Positions 5,711-7,289 of a stretch of DNA of 7,289 nt are shown here, in pieces. Position 1 is the first letter of the stretch. The number at the start of each line of letters is the position of its first letter. This DNA comes from Bacteroidia bacterium. Lineage in GTDB: Bacteria; Bacteroidota; Bacteroidia; Flavobacteriales; Flavobacteriaceae. Location: the NCBI GenBank assembly GCA_030431085.1, contig JAUIJW010000118.1:1-7289 (forward strand). The letters run 5' to 3'. Position numbers and translations under genes: made by a program. The notes beneath the pieces were generated by a model. That model did no database searches. It saw only the letters and a list, made by a program, of their open reading frames with translations, and was not told the origin of the DNA.

Positions 5711-6175
5711 ATGCAGGAAAACCAGCTTAAGTTAGATGGAATTGATAAAATTATTCTAAACCATTTAATGAAAGATGCTCGTACACCAATTTTAAGTATA
5801 TCAAGAGAAATAGGCATTTCAGGTGCTGCTATTCATCAAAGATTAAGAAAGCTTGAAGCCTCTGGCTTAATTGTAGGTTCAAAGTTTATGATTAACCCTA
5901 AAGTATTGGGCTATAAAACAATGGCTTTTGTAGGTATTTTTTTAGATAGTTCAAGTAAATACAAAGAAGCCATTAAGCGATTAAAAGATATTGATGAGGT
6001 TATAGAAAGTCATTATACTACGGGAAACTATGCCATTTTTGTTAAAATTCAATGTAAAGACAATGAGCATCTCATGCAAGTACTTAACCATCAAATCCAG
6101 CATATCAAAGGCGTAGCGAGAACAGAAACATTTATTTCGCTAGAGCAACAAATAGACCGACAAATTAAAATTTAG
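5711..6175 (+). CDS. Lrp/AsnC-family transcriptional regulator
   Basis: This is a 154-residue, full-length Lrp/AsnC-type regulator, a DNA-binding protein that usually works as an oligomer of dimers and responds to amino acids or related small molecules. The N-terminal winged helix-turn-helix spans about residues 8-60 (LDGIDKIILNHLMKDARTP, then the turn around SREIGISGAAIHQRLRKLEASGLI). The C-terminal RAM effector-binding and oligomerisation domain spans about 68-150, with the diagnostic ESHYTTGNYAIFVKI (99-113). Its effector and targets cannot be read from sequence. It follows the accC terminator by 24 bases and I see no TAnnTTTG box in the 88-base gap, so its expression is unclear. Its stop codon overlaps the stop of the convergent peptidase gene by four coding bases. 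It could regulate the adjacent genes or act at distant sites. Confidence 0.94.
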   Translation: MQENQLKLDGIDKIILNHLMKDARTPILSISREIGISGAAIHQRLRKLEASGLIVGSKFMINPKVLGYKTMAFVGIFLDSSSKYKEAIKRLKDIDEVIESHYTTGNYAIFVKIQCKDNEHLMQVLNHQIQHIKGVARTETFISLEQQIDRQIKI

Positions 6176-6849
6176 CTTCTACTATTATAAATATTTAGAT
6201 AGTATAATAATGTGGCAATAGAGCTTAATGCAGCTACTAGGTAAGTTCTTGCAGCCCATTTTAAAGCATCTTTTGCACCCGATTGCTCATCTGGTGTAAG
6301 CATTTGTTTATTTTCTAACCAAGCTAAAGCTCTATTACTGGCGTCATATTCAACAGGTAGCGTGATAATACTAAAGACTACAGTAGCAGCAAATAAAATA
6401 ATACCAGCTAGGAGTAATTGAGGAAAGGCCTCTACTGTAAATATACCAGCAATTAATATAAAAGATGCCAACTTTGATGATATACCCACTGCTGGTACTA
6501 ACTTTGATCTTAACTGAAGCCAAGGATACGCTTTAGCATGTTGTACAGCATGTCCACATTCATGAGCGGCAACCGCTGCCGCGGCAGCATTTCTTTGTAA
6601 ATAAACAGATTCACTTAGGTTAACTGTTTTATTAGTGGGGTTGTAATGGTCTGTTAATTGTCCAGGAGTTGAAATGACTTTTACATCGTAAATACCATTA
6701 TCTTTAAGCATTTTTTCGGCAATTTCCTTACCACTTAATCCATTCTGAAGATGAAGTTTTGAGTATTTTTTGAACTTATTTTTTAATTGATATTGTACAT
6801 ACATTCCTAAAATACCAATAATGGCGACAAGTAAAAATGATCCTGACAT
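6172..6849 (-). CDS. YugP-type membrane zinc metallopeptidase
   Basis: This 225-residue protein fits the neutral zinc metallopeptidase family known from Bacillus YugP (Zn_peptidase_2). An N-terminal membrane segment (about 3-20) is followed by a soluble part with TDHYNPTNKTVNLSESVY (66-83). The catalytic HExxH is HECGH at 96-100, preceded by an alanine-rich stretch. Two further hydrophobic segments (about 119-138 and 144-165) precede LPVEYDASNRAL (164-175), in which Glu168 is the likely third zinc ligand. A last hydrophobic segment lies near 198-218. It is therefore an integral membrane enzyme of cytoplasmic-membrane type; its substrate is unknown, although a role in membrane protein turnover is a reasonable guess. 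A TAnnTTTG box lies 44 bases upstream. It is divergent from ansA and convergent with the Lrp-family gene. Confidence 0.93.
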   Translation of the reverse strand: MSGSFLLVAIIGILGMYVQYQLKNKFKKYSKLHLQNGLSGKEIAEKMLKDNGIYDVKVISTPGQLTDHYNPTNKTVNLSESVYLQRNAAAAAVAAHECGHAVQHAKAYPWLQLRSKLVPAVGISSKLASFILIAGIFTVEAFPQLLLAGIILFAATVVFSIITLPVEYDASNRALAWLENKQMLTPDEQSGAKDALKWAARTYLVAALSSIATLLYYLNIYNSRS

Positions 6850-6870
6850 AGTTTTTGTTTTATTAATTAA

Positions 6871-6878
6871 TACTTTTA
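6871..6878 (+). promoter_or_regulatory. Weak candidate ansA promoter box
   Basis: TACTTTTA matches TAnnTTTG at all fixed bases except the last and lies 28 bases before the ansA ATG. The nearest upstream TTG (6855-6857) is only 13 bases away, too close for a normal -33 element. It is listed because no better plus-strand box exists in the 57-base divergent gap. Confidence 0.25.
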
Positions 6879-6892
6879 CAGCAATAATTGTG

Positions 6893-6900
6893 CAAATGTA
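6893..6900 (-). promoter_or_regulatory. Promoter -7 box of the metallopeptidase gene
   Basis: On the minus strand these bases read TACATTTG, an exact match to TAnnTTTG. The predicted start of transcription is near 6886, giving a leader of about 37 bases before the ATG at 6849. A convincing -33 TTG is not visible. The box is only six bases from the ansA start codon on the other strand, so its upstream half lies inside the ansA coding sequence. Confidence 0.55.
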
Positions 6901-6906
6901 TTTGGC

Positions 6907-7289
6907 ATGACAAAGATACCGAATATTTTACTGATTTATACTGGAGGTACCATTGGTATGGTTAAAGATTATAAAAGTAATGCTTTAAAGGCATTCGATT
7001 TTAATCAGATCAAAAGAAACATCCCAGAATTGCAGTTGTTAGATTGCCATATTGAAACATATTCATTTGAAAATGTAATAGATTCATCTAACATGTGTCC
7101 AAAATATTGGGTGCAACTGGCAGAAGTTATTCAAGAGAATTATAACGATACCGATGGTTTTGTGGTATTAACAGGTACCGATACAATGTCGTATACCTCC
7201 TCGGCCATTAGTTTCATGTTCGAAAATTTAAGTAAACCTGTCATTTTTACAGGATCTCAATTGCCAATTGGAGATTTAAGAACAGATGC
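6907..7289 (+). CDS. ansA: Type I (cytoplasmic) L-asparaginase, N-terminal part
   Basis: L-asparaginase hydrolyses asparagine to aspartate and ammonia. The frame opens with ATG at 6907 and runs 127 codons to the window edge, about a third of the usual 340 or so residues. It closely follows E. coli AnsA: YTGGTIGM (11-18) with the nucleophile Thr12, DSSNM (59-63), DGFVVLTGTDTMSYTSSAISFM (83-104) with the Thr91-Asp92 pair, and KPVIFTGSQLPIGDLRTD (110-127). There is no signal peptide, which fits the cytoplasmic type I form rather than the periplasmic type II enzyme. The catalytic lysine lies beyond the edge. It is divergent from the metallopeptidase gene across 57 bases; there is no obvious Shine-Dalgarno. 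Confidence 0.95.
   Translation, partial: MTKIPNILLIYTGGTIGMVKDYKSNALKAFDFNQIKRNIPELQLLDCHIETYSFENVIDSSNMCPKYWVQLAEVIQENYNDTDGFVVLTGTDTMSYTSSAISFMFENLSKPVIFTGSQLPIGDLRTD

Noticed and set aside
6114..6142. Inverted repeat TAGCGA/TCGCTA in the end of the Lrp-family gene, considered as a terminator
   Set aside because: It has a 17-base loop, no T-run on either strand, and lies in conserved coding sequence.
6177..6203. TACTAT/ATAGTA repeat after the Lrp-family stop, considered as a terminator
   Set aside because: Only six weak pairs with a long AT-rich loop, no U-tract, and inside the peptidase coding region.
1..7289. Mobile element, prophage, CRISPR, toxin-antitoxin, defence or secondary metabolite system
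   Set aside because: All coding space is taken by recognisable housekeeping genes with uniform composition; no transposase, integrase, direct-repeat array, tRNA or attachment-site duplication was seen.

Overview
This window looks like ordinary chromosomal DNA from a member of the Bacteroidota, most likely the Flavobacteriia. The evidence is low GC, poor or absent Shine-Dalgarno sequences, several exact copies of the Bacteroidota -7 promoter box TAnnTTTG just upstream of genes, and protein sequences that read as flavobacterial versions of housekeeping enzymes. I recognise all ten genes. Eight are complete, and one is cut at each edge of the window.

Layout. The left edge holds riboflavin synthase (ribE) on the minus strand; its C-terminal few residues lie outside. 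It is divergent from pdxA (pyridoxal phosphate synthesis) across a 114-base gap with face-to-face promoter candidates. A strong TAnnTTTG box then precedes a two-gene unit, a DUF177/YceD-like protein and rpmF (ribosomal protein L32), which ends at a near-perfect intrinsic terminator. A new promoter and an AT-rich leader hairpin precede fabH-accB-accC, the initiation and acetyl-CoA carboxylation genes of fatty acid synthesis. A second intrinsic terminator follows accC. An Lrp/AsnC-family regulator comes next. Its stop codon overlaps that of a convergent, membrane-bound YugP-type zinc metallopeptidase. The peptidase is divergent from a type I asparaginase gene (ansA) that runs off the right edge.

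How the genes fit together. DUF177-rpmF-fabH resembles the classical yceD-rpmF-plsX-fabH neighbourhood that links ribosome assembly and lipid synthesis, but plsX is missing here and accBC has been placed downstream of fabH. FabH consumes the malonyl units that the AccB/AccC half of acetyl-CoA carboxylase helps to make. ribE and pdxA both make cofactors, but nothing in the sequence shows co-regulation.

I found no mobile element, CRISPR array, tRNA, rRNA, toxin-antitoxin pair, defence gene or undescribed multigene system. No gene-free stretch exceeds 300 bases; the longest is 188 bases (2529-2716). The items worth a second look are small: structured spacers around fabH and accBC, overlapping divergent promoters, cysteine-free versions of normally cysteine-bearing proteins, and an A-tract at the pdxA start.
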